The notes below the pieces were generated by a model. That model saw nothing but the letters and a program-made list of their open reading frames with translations. It searched no databases and had not been told where the DNA came from. A stretch of 64,000 nucleotides of DNA, taken from the NCBI RefSeq assembly GCF_007565055.1, contig NC_044551.1, positions 97,928,089 through 97,992,088 on the forward strand. Direction: 5' to 3'. Each line of letters opens with the position of its first letter. Positions within the stretch are counted from its first letter, which is position 1. The stretch is from Rhinopithecus roxellana (lineage: Eukaryota > Chordata > Mammalia > Primates > Cercopithecidae). Below, piece after piece: positions 49,175-61,308 of the stretch. A program made the translations under genes and the position numbers.

Positions 49175-49688
49175 TTTCATTAAACCTATTTGAAGACATT
49201 ATCTATTTTATGATCCATTATCCTTTATTCAACATCTGACACTTTTAATTCACTTAGTTCTCTGCAAAATGTCTCACACAATAAATTTCTCTTTGGGTTT
49301 AGTTCCAGGGAAAAAATTTACCCTGCAGACAAGTTTGCCTGCTTTCCTTTAGCAATCCATGCAAATGACATATCTCATTATATTTTTATCTTCCTTTGTT
49401 TCCAGGAAATATATTTAAAAAATTAAAGGCCAAACAGTATAATCTTTAGCTCTTTCCCAGATAAGTAGTAGAGTCTATTCCTGCCGCTGAATTTCGTTTG
49501 ACTGTTATCCTTTTTCATTATGTTTAAGGTTGTATACCACCTCCAGTGCTTTTGCATTTCTTTATATTTCAATTAAATAGTAAATGATGATAGTTTCAAC
49601 CCACAGTAAACAATTCTTGACTCCGGCTCCAAAGCTTAGATCCACACTCACAAGGACTATCGCTGTGAGGAAGAGCCGTGCTGCTTTA

Positions 49689-49726
49689 AATCATCATCAT
49701 CATCATCGTCATCCTCATCATCAATA
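49689..49726. repeat. (ATC)n trinucleotide repeat
   Basis: Twelve or so ATC/GTC/CTC units, partly interrupted. Confidence 0.9.
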
Positions 49727-49887
49727 GTTCCAGTGACGCTGCTGAATATGAAAAACTCCTAGTAGATCCCGCTACTATCTTGAGAATACTGTCTTTTACC
49801 TGTATTCCTTCTTGACATTCAGGGAACCAGCATGCGATGATTCAGATTAGTGCCTTTTCTGAGTTCTGTGTCAACACGGGTACTGTT

Positions 49888-50271
49888 TATTAAGGGATAA
49901 ATTGTATCTCCCCACTTTCCCAAATTCACATGGTGAAATTCTAATGCCTAGTACTTTAGAATGTCACTATGTTTAGTGATAGGGTCTTTAAAGAGGTAAT
50001 TCAGTTAAAATGAGTTCATTCAGGTGCGCCCTAGTTCAGTATGATTGGTGTCATTTTACGAAGAGGAAATTTGGACACAGACTTGTACAGAGAGAAGACC
50101 ACGTGAAGACACACAAGAAGACAGCTATCTACAACTCAAGAAAAGAGGCCTTAGGAGAAACTACCCTGAAGACACCTTGATCTTGAACATTTAACTTCCA
50201 AACTGTGAAAACATAAATTTCTGTTGTTTCAGCTACCCAGTCTCTGCTACTTTGTAGTGGTGGCCACTACA
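49888..50271 (+). mobile_element. MLT1-type MaLR LTR, plus strand
   Basis: GATAGGGTCTTTAAAGAGGT, AGACCACGTGAAGACACACA, ACACCTTGATCTTGAACATT and AAATTTCTGTTGTTTCAGCT follow the MLT1 consensus in order. Confidence 0.8.
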
Positions 50272-50300
50272 CTTACCTTACCTCCACTGAGGTAAGGTAA
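50254..50300. repeat. Two adjacent perfect hairpins
   Basis: GTAGTGG/CCACTAC (50254-50270, 3-base loop) is followed by TTACCTTACCTC/GAGGTAAGGTAA (50273-50300, 4-base loop CACT). Confidence 0.95.
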
Positions 50301-51579
50301 CACTAATGGAGGGTGAGAGGTTGGGATGCGGGACAAATATCCAAGAGAATATTCTTTTCTCTAAGGCCCAAAGATCTTTTTTCTCCATGTGATGCTGAAA
50401 TACCACAGTTGGCTGTGTCCTTTATGGCTTGAACCCACCTGTAGTTATCTTCTTTTCATTTTTTGACATTACTTTAAATCACTGCATGTGTTAAATTGCT
50501 TTTCTAAACCTGCAGACTGGTAGGGAGGCATAAGGCCTTCTGGGGAAAGGGATGCGGAGACACTCTGAAAGTTGGACGTCACAGGCTGATCTTCACACTA
50601 AGAACCCAATGACACATCCTTCTTGCTTCCCCAAGGAGAGGCAGAGGAGCACTTCTTGGCCCGGAGGATTCTTACAGTAGTACAGATCTGCTGAAATCAT
50701 AGCTGGATAATATTTCCAGTATCTAATTTGATATCAGAATTTAGCAACGTGAGGACTGTCAGGGAGTGGGTGAGGACAAGTAATTACTAGAAATTCAAGA
50801 CCAGGAAAAAAAAAGTACCCTGTAGATACGTTAGAAGACACAAAAATATTTCATTTTCTTCTCTTCTTACTCTTAAAAAAAACTACAGTAATATTTTCTT
50901 TCCAGAAAAGGGATGTGAATATTTATGCATCACATGATGGTGTTGCTGGTGATACTCAGCTTCTATTATCATCTTCAGAATGTGCTGCAGACAGAGTCCT
51001 TCCAAATATTTCCATGCTGTTATGCCAATGGCCAACTTTGACAAATGAGACCCTGGATCTATTCTTTTCTGATTTCTCCTAAAGGTACATGGTGATATTT
51101 TTTGCACAAGACATCAGTTGAACCCATCCATGAAAGGATACAAACCTTTCAGTGAAGAAAATGGAATGTTTATCTGCTGACTCAAGTACACAGGTGTCAG
51201 ACATATATACCTCTAAAGCGTTGATGACAGGAGTGTTCCTTCATCAGTATCTGTTATGACAGCAGGACTAATAAGTGCAGGTCATCAGCCACCACTTTTT
51301 AGCTAGAGGGATCAGGAAGTATGAATAGTGGCTGTGAAAATGCCATTGCACATCACCATCACTCATCTCCTATAGCATGACTGACTGCTTCCTATGACTG
51401 CTTCCTTCATCATTTATTAGGATAAAGAAGTGGTGGTCAATGCATGACATTCACTGCCACCTCCTGAGAGGGCTGGAATCATGGAGACACCAATAGGCTT
51501 GGGGAAGAAGTACCAGCTCTATGCCTAATTAGCTATATGACGAGGAACAGACCATTTAATCTTTCTATCCTCCGTGGCC

Positions 51580-52115
51580 TTGAAGAGGATCAAGGGGATC
51601 AGAATATGTCACCTCAACATATGCCACTTTTGCATAATGATTTATTTTGTGCTGAAGGCATCTGAGTTTCTGAAGTCTTTTTATGTGCCTAAAAGCAAAG
51701 CCTCCCCAAACAACTCAATTTCCATAAATGTCCTCCCTGAGAGCAACTCTAACCTTCTCTTCTCAGAGAGAAGTCAGCACCACACCGAGACAGACATAGT
51801 CACAAACTGTCACATTTCCCATTTATTTTCCTAAGTGACCATTTGTCTTTCTGAATAGTCATTTTTCTTTCCATAAGTGAACTTTACCCCCTGGCACTTT
51901 CCCATCAAGTTAGGTACATGGACCCCACATTCTCACTACCTCTTGGAGTTCCTCCTCTCTGAAAGCGCCCATGTGTGTGCATCATGCACATGTTAATAGA
52001 CTTCTGTTTCTTATTCTCATGTTCAACTGTCTTTTGTCGGACTAATTTACAAGATCCCAGGTAGAGAACCTAAGAGAATCATGGGAAAAAGAATTTTTTC
52101 TCCCCTACAACCTCA
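51580..52115 (+). mobile_element. ERVL-like LTR, tentative
   Basis: The 3' part (TTAATAGACTTCTGTTTCTT, TTGTCGGACTAATTTACAAG, then AGAACCTAAGAG and TTTTTTCTCCCCTACA) has the look of an ERV LTR end. The 5' limit is uncertain. Confidence 0.4.
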
Positions 52116-53831
52116 TCTCTCACTTATGGAATTTGAGCCAGGTCTCTTCCCTAAGTGATAAGATGAGAAATGTAAGAGATGATAAATAAAAGTGTTTTGT
52201 TAACCTCAAAACCCTGTGAAAGTGTAAGGACTAAGGAATGCATGTGCACAGCCACCAAAGTCTTCAGCCTGCAAATCCGGAAGGCTCTTGTATCTGTTTT
52301 CACACTCTGCTCCACCAAGCTGTCCATGGTTGTCTTCAGGAATACTCTGCTCACTTGTCTTTATTTGGATAGATTTCTGGCTGCATAATCATGTAGTATA
52401 GCTGCAGCCACCTTCAGATATCATGCCTGAATTGAAGAACACTGACTATAACTCAAAAATGGTGAGATTTGAATTTAAGTACTGATGGAGTATTGATTTA
52501 TTAACTTTCCTGCTGCAATACATTTCTTGATGCATGTTAGACCCCAAACTTACCTTACCTACATGAGGTATAAAGTCAGTTCACTGTAGCCTATTTCCTG
52601 AAAAGTTTCTAAAAATGTAATACTTTTGACATCCAAATAGCCTTCTACAAAGGAAAATAGTTGTGTCAGAAAACTTTGTAAGAATTCTTTCCATTTCTTT
52701 TCTATTTTAAAGCAATTTATAATCTGCATTTCTGAACACCAAGGTGATACTCTTACAAACAACAATACCAACAAACCCATAAGTCTAATTGTAACATCTT
52801 TATGATTCGAGAATGAACTTTGCTGCTTAATTCTGTTATGGTAATTCTTCACCTACTGAGTAAGCAAATACCTAGGCTGGTGCAGTTTTAAAAACATTCA
52901 GAGTTAACTTAGTCTTTTGGGACTGAGTTTGTAACAATGCCAAATTGTTCTGAATTTGGTCTTCCCTTCCCACTTGGTAACCTATCACTCTCCTACTCGA
53001 AGAAGCTGGCTTAGAAATAGACACTGTAATGTTACCGGGGGACAAAGGAGGTCAACAGGCTCATGGTGGAGAATGGGAAGACAGGGAATGAAGCACCTTT
53101 GTATTCTCAGCCCTAAATAACTAACTGTACCCCAAGTCCTGTTCTGTTCTGTGTTGACCCATGGGAAAGAAAAATAAAAGACAGGAGAGAGCAGTGTCAT
53201 GGCGGCAACAGGAAGCCCAGAGGAAAGAGAAGTGGCAGCGACTGAGAGGGCCTGGGCAACACTGACAGAGGGCCTGCCCACTGCAGATAGCACTGGCCAC
53301 GTTCGCCTATGAGGACAGAAGGTGACCCCAGCAGCCACCCTGCAGGACTGTGTTTATCCAGCAGCACTGGGCACTTGAGCAGCCCCAGCTGTGGTGAGTT
53401 CATGAGCAGGGCAGACCACACCCATCTATGGAAGAAGCATCCAAAACCTGGCTAGGGTTTGTGGAGGAGAAGGTGGGTGCTGGATACAAAGGGGATTCCA
53501 GGAACCTGGGTGCTGCTCACCTGTCCTAGAAAGGTTGAGAAGAGCATTCATGACTTGAGCTGTCCAAGTAAGGTGCCAAGAAAGAACTATCCAAATGATG
53601 GCTATAAACAGACAGAAGAAAATAATAGATCTCCATTAAATCATTACTCCACAGTTTCACCATACTGAACCATTTCTGGAAATTTTTATAGGTGCACAAA
53701 ATAATGCAATAAAATGCTCTTATCAATAATACTTCAAACAATGTGATGTTACCTTATGGTGACAATCCAGGAGGGATTATAAGATTAGAACTTTCCATTT
53801 GCTTTCATTCTAGACAAACAAAAGTTTATTG

Positions 53832-54202
53832 TGTCTTAGTTCATTTGTGCTGCTGTGACCAGAAAAACCATAGATTGGGTAATTTATTAGCAACAGAAAT
53901 TTGTTTCTTGCTGTTCTGGGGACTGGAAAGTCCAAGATAAAGGAGGCAGCTGGTTCAGTGTCTGATGAGGGCTGCTCTCTGCTTCCAAGACGGCGCCTTG
54001 TTGGGGCGTTATCTGGAGGGGGTGAACATTATGTTCTAACATGGTGAAAGAGAAGAAGACAAGGAATTCACTCCCTCAAGCCCTTTTATAAGCACCTTAA
54101 TCCCACTCATGAGGGCTCCTGGTGACTTAGTTACCTACTGAAAGCCCCATCTCTTAATATACATTGGTGATTAAGTTTTAGGGACACATTTAGACCATAG
54201 CA
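53832..54202 (-). mobile_element. MLT1/MST-type MaLR solo LTR, minus strand
   Basis: It starts TGTCTTAGTTCATTTGTGCT and ends AGACCATAGCA. The internal CCCTTTTATAAGCACCTTAA matches. Confidence 0.85.
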
Positions 54203-54734
54203 CATGGTCAAGGCAGAAGGAAAGTAAACTACCATTTAAAGAGTACATAAGCAGGCCCCTCCGAATACTCATAAGTAGATTGAAATTGAGCTGACACCCT
54301 TAAAATAGTCCCCAGGAAAACCAAACCACCAGGGGCTTTATTCTCCATTCACAGTGATGCAGAACTTTCTAGCCATCTGTGACACCAAATCTGAGCAATG
54401 GGAACTACTGAAAAGAGTTCCAGTAAGAGTAAAATATAAAAGGTATTTCATCAGTGTGAGCTGTAGCATAGAGAAATGGACTTGCCTGCGTGTGATTCTA
54501 GGGACAAAGATGCTTATACGTCAGAGAGCCAAGTTCTGTGCCATTCAATGTGAAGCTGGATCCTACTTTTCCTAAGAAGCTTCCCTATCTCCACACTTCT
54601 GGGAGCAGGTCTGGGCTCATACTCACACCTAGAGAGCCCCTAGTTTCTTATCGAGAAGACTCCAACTCCTTTGAGAACCCTACAAAACCAGGGAAGAGTG
54701 ACCATTGCTTAACCTCAAATTTCCTGTGTTGAAT

Positions 54735-54870
54735 TGCACATCCACTACTGAGTCAGCTTGGTGACCTTGTGCAAGGCACCTAACCTTCTTTCCTCATCTT
54801 GTAAATAAGAGTAATAGGACCTACCACATAGGATTGTTGTAAGAATTCATTACACTGATACAGGTAAGTC
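54735..54870 (+). repeat. MIR element
   Basis: GGTGACCTTGTGCAAGGCAC, CTCATCTTGTAAATAAGAG and CATAGGATTGTTGTAAGAAT are clear MIR core and 3' sequence. Confidence 0.75.
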
Positions 54871-55033
54871 AGAAAATCATTCAAGTGAGTCCTCACAGAG
54901 AAGGTGGATCCACTCCAAAGTTATTTAGTCACTACCTAAACAAACACATTGTAAAGGTTTGTTTTTTTTTATTTGTTTTATTTTATTTGTTTATTTGTTT
55001 TATTTTTAATTCTGCTTCATCAGCCACCTCTTA

Positions 55034-55530
55034 GAGACCAGAGCTTCTCAAATTTTAGAATGCATCAGAATTACCTGGAGCGTTTCTTTTTTTTTTTTTT
55101 TTTTTTTTGAGACAGAGTCTTGCTCTATCGCCCGGGCTGGAGTATAGCGGTGTGAGCTCGGCTCACTGCAAGCTCCGCCTCCTGGATTCAGGCCATTCTC
55201 CTGCCTCAGCCTCCCGAGTGGCTGGGACTACAGACGCCCACCACCACGCCCGGCTAATTTTTTGTATTTTTAGTAAAGACGGGCTTTCACTGTGTTAACC
55301 AGGATAGTCTCGATCTCCTGACCTTGCGATCCTCCCGCCTTGGCCTCCCAAAGTGCTGGGATTACAGGCGTGAGCCACCACGCCCAGCCTGGAGCGTTTC
55401 TTAAAACACAGATTGATGATCCCCATCTCTGGATTTTCTGATTTTAATGGGGCCTGAGAATTTGCTTTCTAGGAAGTTTCCAGGGAACTCTGATGTTGCT
55501 GGTTTGGGGACCACACATTGAGATCCGCTG
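55034..55530 (+). mobile_element. hAT-type MITE split by an AluY
   Basis: The left part (55034-55088, GAGCTTCTCAAATTTTAGAA) and right part (55390-55530, ending GACCACACATTGAGATCCGC) join into one MITE of about 190 bp whose two ends are inverted, like other mammalian hAT-Charlie elements. Confidence 0.75.
55089..55389 (-). mobile_element. AluY-type element, minus strand
   Basis: A long poly-T tail and AluY bases (TCACTGCAAGCTCCGCCTCC). A perfect target-site duplication TGGAGCGTTTCTT lies at 55076-55088 and 55390-55402. Confidence 0.97.
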
Positions 55531-57138
55531 TTATAGATGATTAGCTTTGTTAAATATTATCTCTCTTAGATAAACTCCTTTGTTCTAAATAAGTTAAGAT
55601 CAGGTTAAAGTGTATTAATCTATTTATGACTTCATTCAAATAACTCATTTGAATGTATAAGCAAAAATATACTTTCCAAGGCTCTTTTAGCAGTCAACTC
55701 TTTTGAATGGGAAATTCGAGAAAGAAAATGGGTAACAAATTTAGGATATGGATATGAATTTGGTCTTTATACATAGCCATCACCCAATCTTGCTGAACTT
55801 TGGGTATCAATTATGGCTTATTTTATGTCTATTGTTTTTATTTACAAAGCCAAAATGAAAAGCTGGGACTCGCTGTGTTTTTGGAATTATGAGACTGTGG
55901 AACAGATGGTCTGATCAAGGGCCTAGCGGGCTTTTCTTCACTTTCTGCGGAGTACCAGCTGCAAGGACTTCTGAGATCACAGGGAGAAAGAAAATCTCAT
56001 CCGCTTTATGGAAAATGAAAATCCCTGTAGCATTTATGAGACTTGGAGAGGAAGTGGCTGTTCACTTCATGATACAGAGGAGTACATGGGGCAAGAACCC
56101 AAAACTCTAAGCCTGCTTTCCATCATGTTACACACAGAAAAGGGACACAGACATGCCAGATAGTCTATATTGGATACAGATGTCCCGAAAGGAGCAAGTT
56201 TGTTCTGTTCAACTGCCACGGCAACACCAGCTGCTTATGAAATTATGAGGAGAGAGAGGTGAGGGGGGTTACGTGTTCAGACATATATTTACAGTAATTT
56301 TACAAACCTCATTATTTCCAAAGAAGAGCAAGATGAAAGCAGCCTGCTTATAAACCAGACTCGCCAACTAGACCTACCATCCCCCCACCACTGAACACCA
56401 TTACTACAATATACGTGTGCTAAATGGAGAATTGGGCAATTATTCAGAATGTCCAAGAAAAGTCCTCTTTGATTCAATCAAGCGTCTGCTTTAGTAGACA
56501 GATACAATTTATATAAACGGAATTGTATCTCATCCCCTTATCGAAGAAGAGGGGCCTAGACTTCTTGTCTGAAAGTGACATCTGGCTGGCATCTTTTGAA
56601 AAAACATCCCCCACTATCCTCTAAAATTTTGTTTCACTTTTTGTAAGGTTGTTGCCAACAATTAATTAATCCAATCATTAATCAATTAATAAAGACTCAA
56701 AACACCTCTGAAAACAAAAACTGATGGTTAAGGTTTTCCATAATTTGAGGGAATTTCCAATGACTATAAAACTGAGGGAAACTGGTGTCATGTCTGCTTC
56801 TGACTCAGAAAGGCAGGGATGATACCAGTCAGAAAACTGGCCCATAGTTTCCCATCTACATGGAAATGCCAGCTGAGGCACTCGATACGATTGTGTAGAT
56901 TTGGTAGTTACTTTATGCTAGATCAGTTGGTGCCTGAAACTCCCCACAGACTTCTGAGCAACAAAGGGAGGGTTGAAGGTGAGCACCCTGGGAGGGGAGG
57001 TCACCTGAGTAAAGTGCTCTGGGCACAGACAACCAAACTACCCAGGAAGCAGGGCCTACTCAAGGGTATGGTTTCTCCTGTGGTCTATCTTTTTGTAAAG
57101 TTTCAGAGAGCCAGGGAGAAAAGATTGGGAAAATAAGC

Positions 57139-57168
57139 ATAAACATGTAGCATCTGCTACATGTTTAT
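57139..57168. repeat. 30-bp near-perfect palindrome
   Basis: ATAAACATGTAGCA (57139-57152) and its exact reverse complement TGCTACATGTTTAT (57155-57168) are separated by 2 bases. It lies 10 bases before an LTR start. Confidence 0.96.
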
Positions 57169-57178
57169 ATTTACACAA

Positions 57179-57705
57179 TGTGATGGTTAATTTTATGTGT
57201 CAACTTGACGGGATTAAGGAATACCCAGATAACTGATAGAGCATTATTTCTGGATGTGCCTATGAAGGTGTTTTCGGAAGAGGTTCACATTCGAATCAAT
57301 AGACTAAGAAGATCCACTTTTATTAACATGGGGCGGGGGGCATTTTCCAATCCATCAAGGGCCTGCCTGAATAAAACAAAAAGGCAGAGGAAGAGTGACT
57401 TCTCTCTTTTCTTGAGTTGGGACATCAAGTTCTCCCGCCCTCAAACACTGGAGCTCCTGGTTGTCAGATTTTGCAACTCTAGGACTTAAACCAGCAGTCC
57501 TCACCACTTAGTTCTCAGGGTTTGTTCTTGGTCTAGGAGTTACAACATCAGCTTCCCTGGTTCTCAGAGTTTCAAACTAGGACTAAAATACACTACTGGC
57601 TTTCCTGATACTCCGTCTTGCATTTGACATATCATGAGATGTCTGGGCGTCCTTAATCAAATGAGCCAATTCCCAGAAGAAATCTACTCATATGTATGTA
57701 TATGA
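57179..57705 (+). mobile_element. MLT2-type ERVL LTR, plus strand
   Basis: It starts TGTGATGGTTAATTTTATGT. TGAAGGTGTTTTCGGAAGAG, CTGGAGCTCCTGGTTGTCAG and GAGCCAATTCCCAGAAGAAA follow the MLT2 consensus. The 3' end dissolves into microsatellite sequence. Confidence 0.85.
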
Positions 57706-57868
57706 GTACATATAGATACTCATACACACACACATACACACACATAAGTATACACGTACATATATATGAGATTGTATGTGTGTGTATACATACACACACA
57801 TATTTTATATGTATATATATTATACATATATATATAGAGAGAGAGAGAGAAAGAAAGAGGGAGAGAGA
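57706..57868. repeat. Mixed TATG/CA/TA/GA microsatellite
   Basis: Alternating purine-pyrimidine sequence followed by a GA run. It sits between the 3' ends of two opposed MLT2-type LTRs. Confidence 0.9.
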
Positions 57869-58185
57869 ATGAGTGATTTAAGAGATTTAAGAGATTTAGG
57901 GAACTGGCTTACACAAGTATAGGGCTGCCAAGGCTATAGGGAAGGTTGGCAGGTGAAAACTCAGATATGATTTCTATACTACAGTCTTAAGAGATAATTC
58001 CTTCTCCTCTAAGAAACCTAATTCAGCTCTTAAGGACTTCAACTGATTAGATGAGGCCCACTCACATTATGAAGGAAAATCTGCTTTACTTAAAGTCAAC
58101 TGATTGTAGATGCTCATCACGCCTACAAAATGTCTTCACAGAAACATCACAGCCTTGCCAACTTGACATAAAATTAACTATCAAA
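57869..58185 (-). mobile_element. MLT2-type ERVL LTR, minus strand, partial
   Basis: GGGAACTGGCTTACACAAGT, ACTGATTAGATGAGGCCCAC and the end TTGACATAAAATTAACTATC follow the reverse of an MLT2-type LTR. Confidence 0.75.
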
Positions 58186-58629
58186 GGAGGGTTAGTAAAG
58201 GGACTACCGACATATTGTGTTTCATTGTGCTTCACTTTATTTCATTTTGCAAATATTGTTTTTAACAAATTGAAGGTTTGTAGCAACCCTGTGTCTAACA
58301 AGTCTCTTGGTCCTATTTTTTCAAATACAAATGCTCGCTTTGTGTCTCTGTGTCCCATTTTGGTAATTCTTGCAATATTTCAAGCTTTTTTACTATCATT
58401 ATACCTGTACTGATGATCTGTGACCAGTGATCTTTACTATTACTATGGTAATTGTTTTGGGACACCTTAAACCACACCATAATAAGACTAAGAACTTAAC
58501 TAATAAGTGTTGTGTGTGTTCTGACTCCTTCATCAACATTGGTCATTCCCCCATCTGTCCACCTCTCCTCCAGCTTCCCTATTTCCTAAGACACAATATT
58601 GAAATTAGATTCATTAATAACCTTATAAT

Positions 58630-60540
58630 GGCTTCTAAGTGTTCAAGTGAAGAGTAGTATGTCTCTTACTTTAAATCAAAATGATGAAGTTTAGTGAGGA
58701 AAGTACATTGAAAGCTAAGATAGACCAAACACTAGGCTTCTTGCACAAAATAGCTAACTCGTGAATGCAAAGAAAAAGTTCTTGAAGGAAATTAAAAGTG
58801 CTACTCCAGTGAACACACAAATGATAAGAAGGCAAAACAACCTTATTACTGGTAGGGAAAAAGTTTTAGTGGTCTGGATAGAAGATCAAACCAGCCACAA
58901 CATTCCCTTAAGCCAAGAACTTAAGAACAAGGCCCTAACTCTTCAATTCTATGAAGCCTGAGAGAAATGAGGAATCTGCAGAAGAAAAGTTTGAAACTGG
59001 CCGAGGATGATTCATGAGGTATACAGAAAGAAGCCATCTCCCTAACATAAAATTGCAAGGTCAAGAAAGAAGTCCTGATATAGAAGCTGCAGAAAGTTAT
59101 CAAGAACAGCTAACTAAGATGATTGATAAAGGTGGCCACACTACACAACAGATTTTTAATATAGACTAAACACTGTTCTATTCAAAGAAGATGCCATATA
59201 GGACTTTCATAGCTAGAGAGGGGGAGACAAATGCCTGACTTCAAACATCAAATGACAAGCTGACTCTGTCGTTGGGGGTAATGTAGCTAGTGGGTATAAG
59301 TCACCAGTCCATTTATAACCATTCATCATTAAAAAATTCTAGAGTCCTTAAGAATTATGCTAAATCTACTCTGCCTGTGCTCTATAAATGGAACAATAGA
59401 GCCTAGATGACAGAACATCTGTTTACAACATGGTTTGCTGAATATTTTAAACCCACTAGTGGGACCTACCACTTAGAAAAAACTCTAATGGCAATATAAA
59501 AAGAGATCAATGGGGTTTTTGTTTGTTTGTTTGATTGATTTTGTTCATTTGTTTGAGATGGAGTTTAACTCTGTTGACTAGACTAGAGTGCAATGGTGAA
59601 ATTTTGGCTCACTGCAACCTCCGCCTCCCAGGTTCAAGCAATTCTCCTGCCTCAGCCTCTTGAGTAGCTGGAATTACAGGTGCCCACCACCACACTCAGC
59701 TAGGTTTTTTGTATTTTTAGTAGAGATGGGGTTTCACCATGTTGGCCAGGCTGGCCTTGAACTCCTGACCTCAGATGATCCACCTGCGTCGACCTCCCGA
59801 AGTGCTGGGATTACAGGCGTGAGCCACTGCACCCAGTCAATTAATGTTGTGTTCCTGCCTGCTAACACAACATCCAACATAAAGCTCTTGGATCAAGGAG
59901 TAATTTCAGCTCTCTAATTGTATATTTAAGCAACACCTTTCTGTAACTCTATAGCTGCCATAAGTAGTGATTTCTCTGATAGATCTGGTTAAAGTAAATT
60001 GAAAACCTCCTGGAAAGAATTCATAATTCAAGATGCCATTAAGAACATTTGTGATTAATGGGACAAGGTCAAAATATCAACATGAATAAGAATTTGGAAG
60101 AAGCTGGTTCCATCCTTCATGGATGATATTGAGGGATTCAAGACCTCTTTGGAGGAAGTCACTGCAGATGTGGTGAAAATAGCAAGAGAACTAGGATTAG
60201 AAGTGGACCCTGAAGGTGGAGCGGAGTTTCTCTGATCTCATGATAAAGCATTAACAGTTGAGGAGTTGCTTCTTATGAACTAGCCAAGAAAGTAGTTTCT
60301 TGTGTTGGAATCTACTCCTGGAGAAGATGTTGTGAACATTGTTGAAATGACAGCAAATAATTTGGAATATTACATAAGTTTATTTGATAAAGCAATGGCA
60401 TATTTGAAGAATATCCAATGTAATTTAGAAAGAAGTTCTACTGTGGTAAAATGCGATCAACTAGCATCACATCCCACAGAGAAATCTCTTTCCTGAAAGA
60501 GTCAATCAATACAGCAAACTTTATTGTTGTCTTATTTTAA
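58630..60540 (+). pseudogene. Decayed Tigger1 (pogo-type) transposase
   Basis: The frame opens at ATG 58630 (MASKCSSEE-like, then a stop). Recognisable pieces persist in different frames: 58761-58961 with VVWIEDQTSHNIPLSQ from the DNA-binding region, and 60302-60496 with ESTPGEDVVNIVEM from the C-terminal part. Stops, frameshifts and an Alu insertion rule out a working product. The family is a cut-and-paste transposase related to pogo and, more distantly, CENP-B. Confidence 0.9.
59514..59838 (-). mobile_element. Alu inserted in Tigger1, minus strand
   Basis: A T/G-rich tail is followed by the reverse complement of both Alu monomers, ending CACCCAGTC. Transposase sequence resumes after it; the codons ...ATCAATG and ATTAATGTTGTGTTC overlap across the insertion as a rough target-site duplication. 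Confidence 0.93.
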
Positions 60541-60910
60541 GAAATTGCTACAGCCACCCCAACTTTCAGCAACCACCACCCACATCAGTTAGCAGCCATC
60601 AACATCAAGACACGATCTTTCACCAAAAAAAAGATTACGACTTTGCTGAAGGCTCAGATGATTGTTAGTGGGTATTTTTATTTTGGTATAATGTTCTTCT
60701 AATTGAGGTATTTACATTGTTTACTTAGACATAATGCCACTGTACACTTAATCTCTAGTAAATTGTAACCATAACTTCTATATGCACTGAGAAAGCAGAA
60801 ATTTATGTGACTCACTTTGTGGATATATTCACTTTATTGTAGTGGTATGGAATTAAGACTACAGTATCTCCAAGGTGTGCCTGTATTTACATATATGTGG
60901 ACAGAGTAAG

Positions 60911-61308
60911 GCACTATGGTTTGAATATTTGTGTCCCTCTGAAATCCATGTTGAAACTTAATCCCCAATGCAACACTATTAAGAAGTGTGGCCTCTGAGA
61001 GTTGATTTGGTCATGAAGGCTCTGCCCTCATTAGTGCTCTTATAAAAGGACTAGAGAGAACTAGCTCAGCCCCCTTTTCACTTCCACCCATTTGCCATGT
61101 CAGGACACAATACTTGTTCCCTCCGGAGGGACCAGCAGCAAGCAAGGTTCCATCTTGGAAGCAGTGAGCAGGCTCTCACTAGACACCAAACCCACCAGTG
61201 CCCTGGTCTTCGACTTCCACCCTCTAAAACTGTGAGAAATACATTTCTGTTCCTTATAAATTACCCAGTCTCATGTATTTTTTATAGGAGCAGAAACAGA
61301 CTAAGACA
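60911..61308 (+). mobile_element. MST/MLT1-type MaLR solo LTR, plus strand
   Basis: It starts CACTATGGTTTGAATATTTG and ends AACAGACTAAGACA. CTGTGAGAAATACATTTCTG is present near the 3' end. Confidence 0.88.

Larger units (their letters stand above)
58198..60883 (+). mobile_element. Tigger1 DNA transposon, nearly full-length
   Basis: It is flanked by TA (58196-58197 and 60884-60885). The right inverted repeat is TATCTCCAAGGTGTGCCTG; the left one (from 58198) is more decayed. Without the internal Alu it is about 2.36 kb, close to the roughly 2.4-kb consensus. Transposase sequence is read on the + strand. Confidence 0.93.
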
